Below are positions 24,508-33,453 of a stretch of 64,000 nt of DNA, one piece after another. Under the pieces are notes generated by a model. The model was not told the origin of the DNA. It saw only the letters and a list, made by a program, of their open reading frames with translations, and did no database searches. Positions within the stretch are counted from its first letter, which is position 1. The number at the start of each line of letters is the position of its first letter. This DNA comes from Rhodobacterales bacterium HKCCE4037 (GTDB taxonomy: Bacteria > Pseudomonadota > Alphaproteobacteria > Rhodobacterales > Rhodobacteraceae): the NCBI GenBank assembly GCA_015689645.1, contig WVSM01000006.1:208472-272471 (forward strand), given 5' to 3'. Both the position numbers and the translations under genes were made by a program.

Positions 24508-27153
24508 TCAGAGCGTGCGGCTCACGCGGTAGACATTGCCACCAAGGTCTTCAAGCACACCGTCCGCGGTCAGGCTGTCGACCGCCGCCACGGCTTCCGC
24601 ACGCGAAATCGAGCCGTCGGTTGCGATCCGGACAAGACGCAGCAGCTGCATGCGCTTGAACTCGGGCAGACCCGCTTCGTTCGTGAGGTAGGTTGCGCCC
24701 ATCTCCACCACTTCCTCGATCTCGGTGGCCGTGGAATTTTCCAGGCGTTCCGCGAATACCGCGAAATGGTCTATCGGCTCGGCGTCGTCGTCGGTGTCGG
24801 CCTCGGCGGCGAGGGTTTCCCGCTCGCTCTCGATCTCTTGGGCCAACTGGGCTTCGAGCGCGGCGATCGGGTCGTCGAACCCATCGTCGTCGTCGTCGTC
24901 GTCCTCCTCCTCCGCTTCGATGTCATCTTCGAAAGCAGCGGTGGTTTCGGTCGCTTGCGGCTGCGCCGGGGCTTCGTCTTCAGCCTCCGTCGCCTCGGCC
25001 GTGGTGCCGTCCTCTGCCTCTTCGGCGTCCGGGTCTTCTTCCGGGGCCGAGCGGCCCAGTCCGCTGGCGATCAGGCCGGCGCGTTGAGCGAGGTTGGCGA
25101 GCGAGCTTGCCACCTTGCGCGGCGCGGGGCGGGCGGCCTCGATGGCGTCAGCGTCGATCTCGGCTTCGTCAGCCGGGCCGTTTACGCGTTCATCCAGAAC
25201 CAATGGGGCGTCGGCCACGTTCATCGTCGGGCGTTCAGTGGTCTGAACGTCATCGCGGGAGATGCGACGCGGCGCGACGGGCTCCGCCGGCGCGGAGAAT
25301 TCTTCATCCGCGATCCGCTGTTCGGAGACGAGCAGAAGCGGGCCGGGGCGTTCTTCTGCCTGCTGCTGGCGGCGCGAAACATCGACCCGCACGCGACGCG
25401 GACGCATCACGCGGGCCAGGTCTTCGCGGTATTCCGCAGCATCGTCGTGATAGCCGGTCATCTCGGCGACCGACGCGCCTTCGGCAGCGAGCCGGGATTC
25501 GGCGGCCCGTGCAGCGACCGCGGCCTTGAGATGCTCGATATTCGCGCGGCGGCGGCTTGTTTCGACCGTCGCCATGCGGCCCTCGGTCGCGAGGAACAGG
25601 CGATCCACGTTGCCGCGGTCGCCACCGTCCGCGTCACCGAATTGCGCCGCACGATGCGCGCTCGGAGTGGCGCGGGTCGCTGCGGCCTCACGGTCCCGGT
25701 CTGCATCGGCCTCGGCGGTGTCTTCTGGCGTCTCGTCGTCCAGATCTTCTCCGTCGGTGTCGGCGTGGTCTGCGTTGGAAGCCGCCCCAGAGGTCACGGC
25801 GGCTATGGCGGCGCGCGTGTCGGCGTCGTCATCATCCTGTTCCGTCCCTTCCTCGGCTGCATCGAGCGCGTCCGAGGCTGCGGCCATGGTCGACGCGCCG
25901 GTCGCAAATGCGGCGGCCAGCGCAGCAACGGCCGCATCGTCGTCCGCTTCGATCACCGGCTCGGGCGCCGCGTCTTCACCGGCGGCCGACAGCAGTTCGT
26001 CATCGGGCTGAACGGTCACGGGGGCTTCGCCGCTTTCGGCCAGCGCGGCCCGGCGGATGCGAGCAAGGCGCGCGGCGACGGAGGCACCGTCGAAAGCTGC
26101 TTCCTCGTCGTTTTCCTCGGCGAAGATCGAGTCGATCTCATCCTCGGCTTCGGCATCGTCGTCATTGTCGAGATCGCTCGCGAGGGTTTCCGCATCCGCT
26201 GCCACATCCTCGGCCTCGGCGGCGATCCCTTCAGCCGCCAACGCGGCAGCCACGGCGATCAGGGTGTCGGCCCCGGCGACGCCGTCGGGCTCGTCGGTGT
26301 CGTATTCATCGGCGTCGATTTCGTCGTCACCTGCGAAGTCGATGTCATCTTCGTCGGAAAGGTCGCCCGCGTCGGGCGCAGCGATTGCTTCGACATCCGC
26401 TTGCGGGTTGGCCTGGGCCATCGCAGCGGCGATCCCCGCCAGCGTGTCGGCCTCCGTGTCATCTTCGTCAGTCGGCGTTTCTTCACCGTCCTCGGCCACC
26501 GGCTCGTCCGCTTCCGCGGCGAGATCTTCGGCCTCGGCCAAACCATCATCGGCGTCGAAGGACGCGGCCAGACCGCTTTCGGTTGCCGGATCGGCAAGTT
26601 CTTCGTCGTATTCGTCAAAGTCGGGCGCGTCACCGACGGCTTCGCGATCGGCCTCGTCCTGAGCTGCCTCAACCGCGATTCCGGTGTCGATCTCGGCTGC
26701 CGGTTCGTCTGCCGCGGCCTCTTCAATGGCGTCCTCGTCCACCGGAGCGATTTCGGTGACGGCGGCAGCGGCGGCGACAAGCGTGTCGTCTTCGGCCGCT
26801 TCGGGCGTAACGCTTTCGACCGCGTCTTCGACTTGCGGACTGCGGGCGAAGGCGCGTTCAGCGGCACTTTCGAAAGCGGGCGTGTCTTCGGCAGGCGCGC
26901 CTTCGGGGCGCATGATGAGGCCGTTTTCCACCATCCGCGACTCAACGCGGCGCTGGATCGCCTCTTCGGTGATGCGGTGCAGGGTTTCGGCATCCGGGGT
27001 CGGAGGTTCCGCGCCGAAATAGCGGTCTTCCGCCGCCAGGTCGCGGAAATACTCGGCCACGGCCTTCATTGCCTCGAACGGGCGATCAAAGCCCTCGAGG
27101 GTACAGGAAAACGTGCCGTATGAGACCGTCAGGATCTTGTTTTCATCACTCAT
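24508..27153 (-). CDS. Very large acidic, mostly disordered protein
   Basis: The function is unknown. The 881-residue protein has three parts. An N-terminal folded module of about 60 residues begins [23 protein letters not shown] and includes [22 protein letters not shown] central stretch of some 700 residues is dominated by Ala, Asp and Glu, with runs such as [15 protein letters not shown] and only short possible helices ([29 protein letters not shown]). A C-terminal module of about 90 residues ([20 protein letters not shown] to YRVSRTL) looks helical and winged-helix-like. The ATG at 27153 starts the N-terminal module; an in-frame GTG at 27201 is possible. I recall proteins with this N-terminus as common in Rhodobacterales, without assigned role. 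Confidence 0.8.
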   Translation of the reverse strand: MSDENKILTVSYGTFSCTLEGFDRPFEAMKAVAEYFRDLAAEDRYFGAEPPTPDAETLHRITEEAIQRRVESRMVENGLIMRPEGAPAEDTPAFESAAERAFARSPQVEDAVESVTPEAAEDDTLVAAAAAVTEIAPVDEDAIEEAAADEPAAEIDTGIAVEAAQDEADREAVGDAPDFDEYDEELADPATESGLAASFDADDGLAEAEDLAAEADEPVAEDGEETPTDEDDTEADTLAGIAAAMAQANPQADVEAIAAPDAGDLSDEDDIDFAGDDEIDADEYDTDEPDGVAGADTLIAVAAALAAEGIAAEAEDVAADAETLASDLDNDDDAEAEDEIDSIFAEENDEEAAFDGASVAARLARIRRAALAESGEAPVTVQPDDELLSAAGEDAAPEPVIEADDDAAVAALAAAFATGASTMAAASDALDAAEEGTEQDDDDADTRAAIAAVTSGAASNADHADTDGEDLDDETPEDTAEADADRDREAAATRATPSAHRAAQFGDADGGDRGNVDRLFLATEGRMATVETSRRRANIEHLKAAVAARAAESRLAAEGASVAEMTGYHDDAAEYREDLARVMRPRRVRVDVSRRQQQAEERPGPLLLVSEQRIADEEFSAPAEPVAPRRISRDDVQTTERPTMNVADAPLVLDERVNGPADEAEIDADAIEAARPAPRKVASSLANLAQRAGLIASGLGRSAPEEDPDAEEAEDGTTAEATEAEDEAPAQPQATETTAAFEDDIEAEEEDDDDDDDGFDDPIAALEAQLAQEIESERETLAAEADTDDDAEPIDHFAVFAERLENSTATEIEEVVEMGATYLTNEAGLPEFKRMQLLRLVRIATDGSISRAEAVAAVDSLTADGVLEDLGGNVYRVSRTL

Positions 27154-27330
27154 TGCTCTGCCACTCTGTTCCTCCGGCCCATTCTCGTCTTCAGAACTCA
27201 CCGGAATTTATCATCCTCGCAAAAGGTGTAACAAACTGTTTCCAGTAAAAAGCGACGCGAATTGGACCATTTGGTGATGGGGGGTTCAGACCATGGCAAC
27301 ATTGTGGACAATGATCCGGGGTGAAGTGGA

Positions 27331-28032
27331 TTGTCCTTGAAATACAAAGAGCCGGTGGGACTTGTCGGGGGCGGTCCGGTGGGGGAATCCGCCTTTGAAT
27401 TGTCCCAAAGACACGTAAAATTGTTCGTCGGCGTCGACGGCGGGGGCGACGCGCTGTTGCACCGGAACATGCCGCCCGAAGCCGTGATCGGCGACATGGA
27501 TTCGCTGTCCGAGGCCGCCCGGGCGGCGATTCCCGCCGACAGGCTGATCGCGGTGGCCGAGCAGGACAGCACCGATTTCGAGAAGGCGTTGGAACGGCTG
27601 GAGGCGCCGCTGATCCTGGCGCTCGGGTTCACCGGCGCGCGGCTCGATCACGAGTTGGCGGCGTTCCACGGGCTGGTCCGCTTTCCGCAGCGCCCGGTGA
27701 TCGTGATCGGGGCGGAAGATATCGTGTTGCATTTGCCCGCGCGGCTTACGCTTGACCTGTCGGCAGGGACGCGGGTGTCGCTGTTTCCGCTGGACGCGGT
27801 CAGGGTCGCGATCGAGGGGCTGGAATGGTCTTTCGAGGCCCTCGACCTGCACCCGGCGCGCAAGATCGGCACGTCGAATCGTGCCGTGGGCGGGCCTGTC
27901 AGGCTGCGCGCCAGCGGGCCCGGATGCCTGCTGCTGCTGCCGCATTCGGCGCTCGAGCCGGTGATCGCGGCGCTGGCGCAGTCGGATTTGCACTCGCCCC
28001 CCGGCAGAGCAGGCGCTATGGGTGTCACGTAG
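27331..28032 (+). CDS. Thiamine pyrophosphokinase
   Basis: The enzyme converts thiamine to thiamine diphosphate with ATP. The 233-residue protein shows the family set: GLVGGGPVG near the N-terminus, VGVDGGGDALL, VIGDMDSLS with the metal-binding aspartates, and EQDSTDFEKAL. The only sensible starts are TTG codons at 27331 and 27337, since an in-frame stop lies just upstream (27322-27324). GGGG about 10 bases before 27331 could serve as ribosome site. rpiA follows after 26 bases. No TPP riboswitch is visible upstream. Confidence 0.88.
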   Translation: MSLKYKEPVGLVGGGPVGESAFELSQRHVKLFVGVDGGGDALLHRNMPPEAVIGDMDSLSEAARAAIPADRLIAVAEQDSTDFEKALERLEAPLILALGFTGARLDHELAAFHGLVRFPQRPVIVIGAEDIVLHLPARLTLDLSAGTRVSLFPLDAVRVAIEGLEWSFEALDLHPARKIGTSNRAVGGPVRLRASGPGCLLLLPHSALEPVIAALAQSDLHSPPGRAGAMGVT

Positions 28033-28058
28033 CTGCCATAAACGAACGAGACCCGCCC

Positions 28059-28847
28059 ATGACGGCCGAGCTTTCCCCCATCGACAAAGCCAAGTACGTG
28101 GCCGCCCGCCGGGCGGTGGAATTCGTGGAAGACGGGATGCGCGTGGGGCTCGGCACCGGTTCGACCGCCGCCTGGATGGTGCGCTGCCTCGGCGAGTTGG
28201 TCCGCGAAGAGGGGATGATGATCACCGGCGTCGCTACCTCGACCCGCACGGCCGACCTGGCGCGGGAAGTGGGCGTCACGATCAAGACGCTGGACGAGGT
28301 GCGCTGGCTGGACCTGACAATCGACGGGGCGGATGAATACGACCCGAACCTCAACCTCATCAAGGGCGGCGGCGGTGCGCTGCTGCACGAGAAGATCGTG
28401 GCGACGGCCAGCGACCAGATGGTGGTGATCGCGGATCTCACGAAACAGGTCGATACGCTTGGCGCCTTCCCGCTGCCGGTGGAGATCATCCCCTTTGGCT
28501 GGCAGACCACCAAGGCGTTGATCGAGGAAATGCTGTCGAACGTCGATGTGCTTGGGCGCTCGGCCTCGCTTCGGCTCAGCGGGACGGAGCCGTTCCGCAC
28601 CGATGAAGGGAATTACATCCTCGATCTGCACCTGCGCCGCATCGCGCAGCCCGCGCAGGTGAGCCTCGTTCTCAACCAGATCCCCGGCGTGGTGGAGAAC
28701 GGGTTGTTCCTCGATATCTGCGACGTTCTGGTGATCGGCAATGCCGATGGCACCGTCGAGGTGCGCGACATCAACAACGGCACGATCGAACATGAGCGCG
28801 TCGACGTCTCCGACAGCGAGAACCTGTTCGTGGACGTGCGGGACTGA
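28059..28847 (+). CDS. rpiA: Ribose-5-phosphate isomerase A
   Basis: RpiA interconverts ribose-5-phosphate and ribulose-5-phosphate. The 262-residue protein has GLGTGSTAAW, TIDGADEYD with the catalytic aspartates, KGGGGALLHEKIVA, and a C-terminal NGLFLDICDVLVIG segment. It probably shares a transcript with the kinase gene 26 bases upstream. A hairpin repeat element follows its stop. Confidence 0.96.
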   Translation: MTAELSPIDKAKYVAARRAVEFVEDGMRVGLGTGSTAAWMVRCLGELVREEGMMITGVATSTRTADLAREVGVTIKTLDEVRWLDLTIDGADEYDPNLNLIKGGGGALLHEKIVATASDQMVVIADLTKQVDTLGAFPLPVEIIPFGWQTTKALIEEMLSNVDVLGRSASLRLSGTEPFRTDEGNYILDLHLRRIAQPAQVSLVLNQIPGVVENGLFLDICDVLVIGNADGTVEVRDINNGTIEHERVDVSDSENLFVDVRD

Positions 28848-28870
28848 CGGATAGGGCCTGATCTGGCGGA

Positions 28871-28988
28871 GCGGGCTGCGCCCGCGCTGTTTCGTCTCGC
28901 TCGCCTGCAATGCAGGCAAGCTCGGTCGGGGGGACGCTGTCCCCCGTCCTTGCGGACTCCCCCTGGCATATTTGCGGAACAAAGATGG
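28871..28988. repeat. Hairpin-rich intergenic repeat with conserved tail (copy B)
   Basis: Four hairpins follow each other after rpiA: GCGGGC-TGC-GCCCGC (28871-28885), GCCTGCA-A-TGCAGGC (28903-28917), GGGGGAC-GCT-GTCCCCC (28929-28945) and GTCC-TTGC-GGAC (28946-28957). The tail has CCCCCTGG, ATATTTG and GGAACAAAGATGG (28976-28988). The block CCCCCGTCCTT and the AAGATG end are shared with the 12.7-kb element. Confidence 0.7.
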
Positions 28989-28989
28989 T

Positions 28990-29340
28990 GCGACGGGGGT
29001 GTCGTGTGGCTCGTCGTCAGGTCTTGCGGATCCGCCGGGGCGGAAGAGCGGTAGAAGAAGCGGCGCCGCTTCGATGCGGCCACGGGGCCTGCCGCGGTGT
29101 CAACGCGACAGGTCGGAACGAATTGCGCGGGTCCGATGGCCGGACACCCTGCACCCGATTTGGCCCATTGGGGCCGGGGGGTGGTCTGGGGGCCTCCGGC
29201 ACGTGACCGACAGCCTTGGTCGATGATCATCACGGTGCACTCTAGGGCCGGGGAGCCGGGTGTTGCAGGAATCAGGGCTCGTGCGCGCGGTGCCCCCTCT
29301 GGCGTTAAGGGGGTGTTCATGGAATAGAACATTCCTGAAC
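28990..29340. other. Gene-free stretch before gor
   Basis: I see no convincing gene here. A 76-codon open frame (29097-29327) has GC-repeat-like composition and no ribosome site. The stretch presumably holds the gor promoter; GGGAGG lies just before the gor start. Confidence 0.5.
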
Positions 29341-29359
29341 CTTGCTGGGAGGCCTTGCC

Positions 29360-30808
29360 ATGTCCGAATTCGACTATGACCTCTTCGTGATTGGGGGCGG
29401 GTCCGGCGGCGTCCGGGCGGCGCGGGTCGCCGCGGCCACCGGCGCGAAGGTGGCGCTGGCCGAGAGCAGCCGGATGGGCGGGACCTGCGTGATCCGGGGC
29501 TGCGTGCCTAAGAAGCTGATGGTCTTCGCCTCGTCCTATCGCGAGGGGTTTTCCGATGCACGTGCCTATGGTTGGGACGTTCAGGACGGTGAATTCCACT
29601 GGGACAAGTTCCAAGGGCAGCTCCACAAGGAACTCGACCGGTTGGAGGGTGTCTATCGCAAGCTGCTGGACAGCTCGGGCGTGGAGATTTTCGATGCGCG
29701 TGCGACGCTCGCCGATGCCCATACGGTCGACGTCGGCGGTGAGACGAAGACGGCGAAGCATATCCTCGTGGCGACCGGCGGGCGTCCGGTGCGGCCGGAC
29801 CTGCCGAACGCGCATCTCGGGATCGTGTCGGACGACATCTTCCATCTCGACGCTTTGCCCAAGAGCCTGCTGATCGTCGGCGGCGGCTACATCGCCTGCG
29901 AATTCGCCTGTATCATGGCGGGGCTCGGCGTGGAGGTGACGCAGTTCTACCGTGGCGCGCAGATCCTGCGGGGTTTCGACGACGAGGCGCGCGGTCTGAT
30001 CGCCGAAATGATGCGCGAGCAGGGGATCGACCTGCACACCGGCACCAACATCGTCGACATGCGGCCGGCCGATGGCGACGCGCGATCGGAAAGCGACGCG
30101 GAGATGGGCGCGGATGTGCAGCAGATGGAGGCGCTGCAGACTGACGTGGACGGCGATGTGGAGGGGGGGCCGCTCTGGGTCAAATCCACCAACGGACGCG
30201 AAGGTGTCTTTGACCAGGTGCTGTTCGCCACCGGGCGCGCCCCGAATACCGACGACATGGGGCTGGAGGAGGTCGGCGTGCAGATCGGGCGCCGGGGCGA
30301 GATCGTGGTGGACGAATACAGCCAGACCGCCGTGCCGTCGATCTATGCCATCGGTGACGTGACCAACCGGGTGAACCTGACGCCCGTGGCGATCCGCGAG
30401 GGGATGGCCTTCGTCGAGACGGTGTTCAAGGGCAACCCGACGCCGGTCGATCACGAGCTGATCCCCTCGGCGATCTTCACCCAGCCGGAATACGGCAGCG
30501 TGGGCCTGACCGAGGAAGAGGCGCGCGACCAGGAGGAGATCGAGGTCTACTGCACCTCGTTCCGGCCGATGCAGACCGCCTTCGCGGGCAAACCGGGTCG
30601 TGTGCTGATGAAGCTCGTCGTGTCGAAGGAAAGCCGCAAGGTCCTTGGCTGTCACATCGTGGCGCCGAATGCCGGAGAGATGATACAATTGGCCGGGATC
30701 GCGGTGAAAATGGGTGCAACAAAGGAAGATTTCGACCGCACGGTTGCAGTCCATCCCACGATGTCGGAAGAAATCGTGACCATGCGGGACCCGATCCGCG
30801 CCGGATAA
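29360..30808 (+). CDS. gor: Glutathione-disulfide reductase with an acidic insertion
   Basis: The 482-residue flavoprotein reduces glutathione disulfide with NADPH. It has the FAD loop GGGSGGVRAARVAA, the redox pair C43/C48 in GGTCVIRGCVPKK, a second dinucleotide loop VGGGYIACEFA, the FAD-binding ATGRAPNT and YAIGDV, and the catalytic HPTMSEE near the C-terminus. Between about residues 234 and 272 an acidic stretch (DARSESDAEMGADVQQ and DVDGDVEGG) interrupts what is normally a short hairpin. Thioredoxin- or trypanothione-reductase-like labels fit less well. The ATG at 29360 follows GGGAGG. Confidence 0.9.
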   Translation: MSEFDYDLFVIGGGSGGVRAARVAAATGAKVALAESSRMGGTCVIRGCVPKKLMVFASSYREGFSDARAYGWDVQDGEFHWDKFQGQLHKELDRLEGVYRKLLDSSGVEIFDARATLADAHTVDVGGETKTAKHILVATGGRPVRPDLPNAHLGIVSDDIFHLDALPKSLLIVGGGYIACEFACIMAGLGVEVTQFYRGAQILRGFDDEARGLIAEMMREQGIDLHTGTNIVDMRPADGDARSESDAEMGADVQQMEALQTDVDGDVEGGPLWVKSTNGREGVFDQVLFATGRAPNTDDMGLEEVGVQIGRRGEIVVDEYSQTAVPSIYAIGDVTNRVNLTPVAIREGMAFVETVFKGNPTPVDHELIPSAIFTQPEYGSVGLTEEEARDQEEIEVYCTSFRPMQTAFAGKPGRVLMKLVVSKESRKVLGCHIVAPNAGEMIQLAGIAVKMGATKEDFDRTVAVHPTMSEEIVTMRDPIRAG

Positions 30809-30910
30809 GCCCGGTATTCGCGGCGAAAACGCGCAGATGCGGGTGCAAAGCGGATTTTCTGCCCCATATAGGGCATCAACAGACGACGCAGCCAAGAGGT
30901 GAGACGACAG

Positions 30911-32086
30911 ATGGCGGGAAACAGCGGCGGACCCTGGGGAGGCGGTGGCGGAGGCGACCGAGGCAACCAAGGCAGCAATGGCAGTGGCAACGAGCCCAGG
31001 CGGCCCCGTGGACCGGGACGGGAAGGTGGTGGCCAGAACATTCCCGAGATCGACGATATCGTCCGCAAGGGGCAGGAACAGCTCCGCGTGCTGATGGGCG
31101 GACGTGGCGGCACTTCCGGCGGTGGCCAGGGCGGCGGCGAAGGTCCGGTCAGCCCGCGCACCATGTGGATCGGAGGCATCCTGCTCGCCGTGTCGGCATG
31201 GGTCTACGCGTCCGTCTACACCGTCCAGCCGGAAGAGCAGGGTGTTGAACTGTTCCTTGGCTCCTACTCGCGCACCACGGAACAGGGTCTCAACTTCGCG
31301 CCTTGGCCGATCATCACCGCGCAGGTGGTCAGTGTGACGACGGAACGGACCGAGGAAATCGGCAACAACCGCTCCGGCGCGTCGGACGTGGGCCTGATGC
31401 TCACCACCGACGAGAACATTGTCGACATCGACTTCGACGTGGTCTGGAACGTCAACGACCCGGCGCTTTACCTCTTCAATCTCGCCGATCCCGAGGCGAC
31501 GGTGCGCGCGGTGGCCGAGGCCGCCATGCGCGAGATCATCGCCCAGTCCGAGCTTGCGCCGATCCTCAACCGGGACCGCGCGCTGATCTCGGAACAGGCG
31601 ACGATGCTGATCCAGTCGACGCTCGACAACTACAATTCCGGCATCAACATCATCCGCGTGAACCTCGACCGGGCCGACCCGCCCGCCGAGGTGATCGACG
31701 CCTTCCGCGAAGTGCAGGCCGCCGAGCAGGAACGTGACCGGCTGGAGCGGACGGCGGATGCCTATTCGAACCGTGTAACGGCAGGGGCACGCGGTGAAGC
31801 GGCCCAGATCCTCGAAGAAGCGGAAGGCTACCGCGCCCGCGTGGTGAACGAGGCGCTCGGTGAAGCCAGCCGGTTCCTCGCCGTTCTTGAAGAATACGAA
31901 GTGGCGCCGGAAGTGACGCGCCGCCGTCTCTACCTCGAAACGCTTGAGCGGGTTCTGGGTGAGACCGACCTTGTCGTGATCGACGGTGAATCCGGTGGCG
32001 GCGGGCAGGGTGTTGTCCCGTATCTTCCGCTGAACGAACTGCGCCGGCCCGCCGGTCAGGCCAACACAACCGGGAGCTCGAACTAA
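30911..32086 (+). CDS. hflK: HflK, membrane SPFH protein regulating FtsH
   Basis: HflK forms with HflC a periplasm-facing cage around the FtsH protease. The 391-residue protein has a Gly/Asn/Arg-rich cytoplasmic N-terminus (about 1-80), one membrane helix (about 85-103), the band-7/SPFH domain beginning VQPEEQGVELFLG, and a long helical region with AAEQERDRLERTADAYSN near 270. AAGAGGTGA precedes the ATG at 30911; the upstream in-frame GTG is less likely. The gap to hflC is one base. Confidence 0.95.
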   Translation: MAGNSGGPWGGGGGGDRGNQGSNGSGNEPRRPRGPGREGGGQNIPEIDDIVRKGQEQLRVLMGGRGGTSGGGQGGGEGPVSPRTMWIGGILLAVSAWVYASVYTVQPEEQGVELFLGSYSRTTEQGLNFAPWPIITAQVVSVTTERTEEIGNNRSGASDVGLMLTTDENIVDIDFDVVWNVNDPALYLFNLADPEATVRAVAEAAMREIIAQSELAPILNRDRALISEQATMLIQSTLDNYNSGINIIRVNLDRADPPAEVIDAFREVQAAEQERDRLERTADAYSNRVTAGARGEAAQILEEAEGYRARVVNEALGEASRFLAVLEEYEVAPEVTRRRLYLETLERVLGETDLVVIDGESGGGGQGVVPYLPLNELRRPAGQANTTGSSN

Positions 32087-32087
32087 C

Positions 32088-32993
32088 ATGTCACGGATTG
32101 CTTATATCATTCCCGTCGTGGTTCTGGCGGTTGTCGTGGTCTCTTCGTCGGTCTTCGTGGTCGATGAACGCCAACGCGCGCTGGTGCTTCAGTTCGGTCA
32201 GATCCGGCAGGTCATCAACGAGCCGGGCCTCAACTTCAAGATCCCGTTCATCCAGGAAGTCGTGTTCTACGACGACCGCATCCTGTCGCTCGACACCTCG
32301 CCGACCGAGGTGACGCCCTCGGATGACCGGCGCCTTGTCGTCGATGCGTTTGCCCGCTACCGGATCACCGACACGATCCAGTTCCGCCAGGCCGTTGGCG
32401 TCGGCGGCATCCGGGCCGCGGAATCGCGCCTCGAAGGTATCCTGAACGACCGGATCCGGGCCGTTCTTGGTGCCGATGGCGTGACGTCGAACACGATCCT
32501 GTCGGAAGAGCGTGCGGCCCTTGCAGACCTGATCACCGAACAGGCCCGCGTCCGCGCGGCGGCACTGGGCATCGAGGTGCTGGACGTTCGGCTGAAGCAG
32601 ACGAACTTGCCGGCCCAGAACCTCGACGCGACCTTTGCCCGGATGCGCGCCGAGCGTGAACGGGAAGCCGCGGACGAGATCGCGCGCGGGGAAGAGGCCG
32701 CACAGCGGATTCGCGCACAGGCCGACCGGACGGTGGTCGAGCTTGTCTCGGAAGCCAACCGCGAAGCCGAGATCACGCGCGGTGAGGCCGATGCCGAACG
32801 CACACGCATCTTCGCGGAGGCCTTCGGACAGGACGCGGAGTTCTACGATTTCACCCGGTCGCTTTCCGCCTACGAGCGCGCGCTGAGATCGAACTCGACC
32901 TTCGTGATCAGTCCCGACAGCGAGTTCTTCGAGTATTTCGATGGCTCGGCCCTTGGCGGCGGCAACGCCTTGGCGGCCCCTGCGGCGGAGTAA
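32088..32993 (+). CDS. hflC: HflC, partner of HflK
   Basis: The 301-residue protein has an N-terminal membrane helix (about 4-24) followed by the SPFH domain with FVVDERQRALVLQFGQI and LNFKIPFIQEVVFYDDRIL. A helical region carrying MRAEREREAADEIARGEE comes next, and the Ala-rich C-terminus matches the family. It begins one base after the hflK stop. The order hflK-hflC-DUF2065-Do protease is a recurring arrangement for membrane protein quality control. Confidence 0.96.
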   Translation: MSRIAYIIPVVVLAVVVVSSSVFVVDERQRALVLQFGQIRQVINEPGLNFKIPFIQEVVFYDDRILSLDTSPTEVTPSDDRRLVVDAFARYRITDTIQFRQAVGVGGIRAAESRLEGILNDRIRAVLGADGVTSNTILSEERAALADLITEQARVRAAALGIEVLDVRLKQTNLPAQNLDATFARMRAEREREAADEIARGEEAAQRIRAQADRTVVELVSEANREAEITRGEADAERTRIFAEAFGQDAEFYDFTRSLSAYERALRSNSTFVISPDSEFFEYFDGSALGGGNALAAPAAE

Positions 32994-33001
32994 TCGCGCC
33001 G

Positions 33002-33196
33002 ATGTGGCTCGCCATAGTGATGGGCCTTGGCATGGTCCTTGTGATCGAGGGGCTGGTGTTCGCACTGGCCCCTTCGCGTATGGAGGACCTGCTGAAAGTG
33101 CTGACGGCGATCCCGCCGGAAACCCGCCGCTTGATCGGCTTTTGCGCCGTCGCTCTGGGCGCAGTCCTGACCTCGTGGGGCATCAGCCTGATGTGA
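33002..33196 (+). CDS. DUF2065 small membrane protein
   Basis: The 64-residue protein consists of two membrane helices (about 2-22 and 44-62) joined by APSRMEDLLKVLTAIPPETRRL, the DUF2065 signature. It starts 8 bases after the hflC stop. The function is unknown; its steady position next to hflKC suggests a role with that complex. Confidence 0.9.
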   Translation: MWLAIVMGLGMVLVIEGLVFALAPSRMEDLLKVLTAIPPETRRLIGFCAVALGAVLTSWGISLM

Positions 33197-33371
33197 GGCG
33201 CGCCACGGCGTTCGTGAATGTCGTGCAAGAGCTTTTCACGGCTCTTTCCTGCGCGCCGCAGGCGATTTGCATTTGGACCTTCGGGCGTGTCGTGCAAATC
33301 TGGCGACCGACAGGGCGCATCGCGTTCACGTGCATGTGACGCTCGGGCCGGGCGCAGTGGGGATTCCCCAA

Positions 33372-33400
33372 CTTGATAATGACGGTTCGCGCCCAAATAT
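33372..33400 (+). promoter_or_regulatory. Possible promoter for the Do-type protease
   Basis: CTTGAT at 33372-33377 and CAAATAT at 33394-33400 are 16 bases apart, about 55 bases before the GTG start. The first box resembles the CTTG of heat-shock sigma-32 promoters and also the TTGATA of a sigma-70 box. The assignment is by eye. Confidence 0.35.
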
Positions 33401-33453
33401 CTCTCCCGGGACAGGCATGCCTGTCAGACGGTATTTCAGGAGGCAAAGCAGTC

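Noticed and set aside
24766..27123. 785-codon open frame on the plus strand opposite the acidic-protein gene
   Set aside because: It is the reverse of Asp/Glu/Ala codons, which rarely give stops. The product is an unnatural Gly/Val/Arg/Phe mix without domains, and no ribosome site is present.
29097..29327. 76-codon plus-strand gene before gor
   Set aside because: Poor composition, no ribosome site and no domain; it more likely covers the gor upstream region.
28613..32089. 1158-codon open frame on the minus strand opposite rpiA, gor and hflK
   Set aside because: It runs across three well-recognised genes and an intergenic repeat. The His/Arg/Gly-rich product matches no family, so it is a high-GC shadow.
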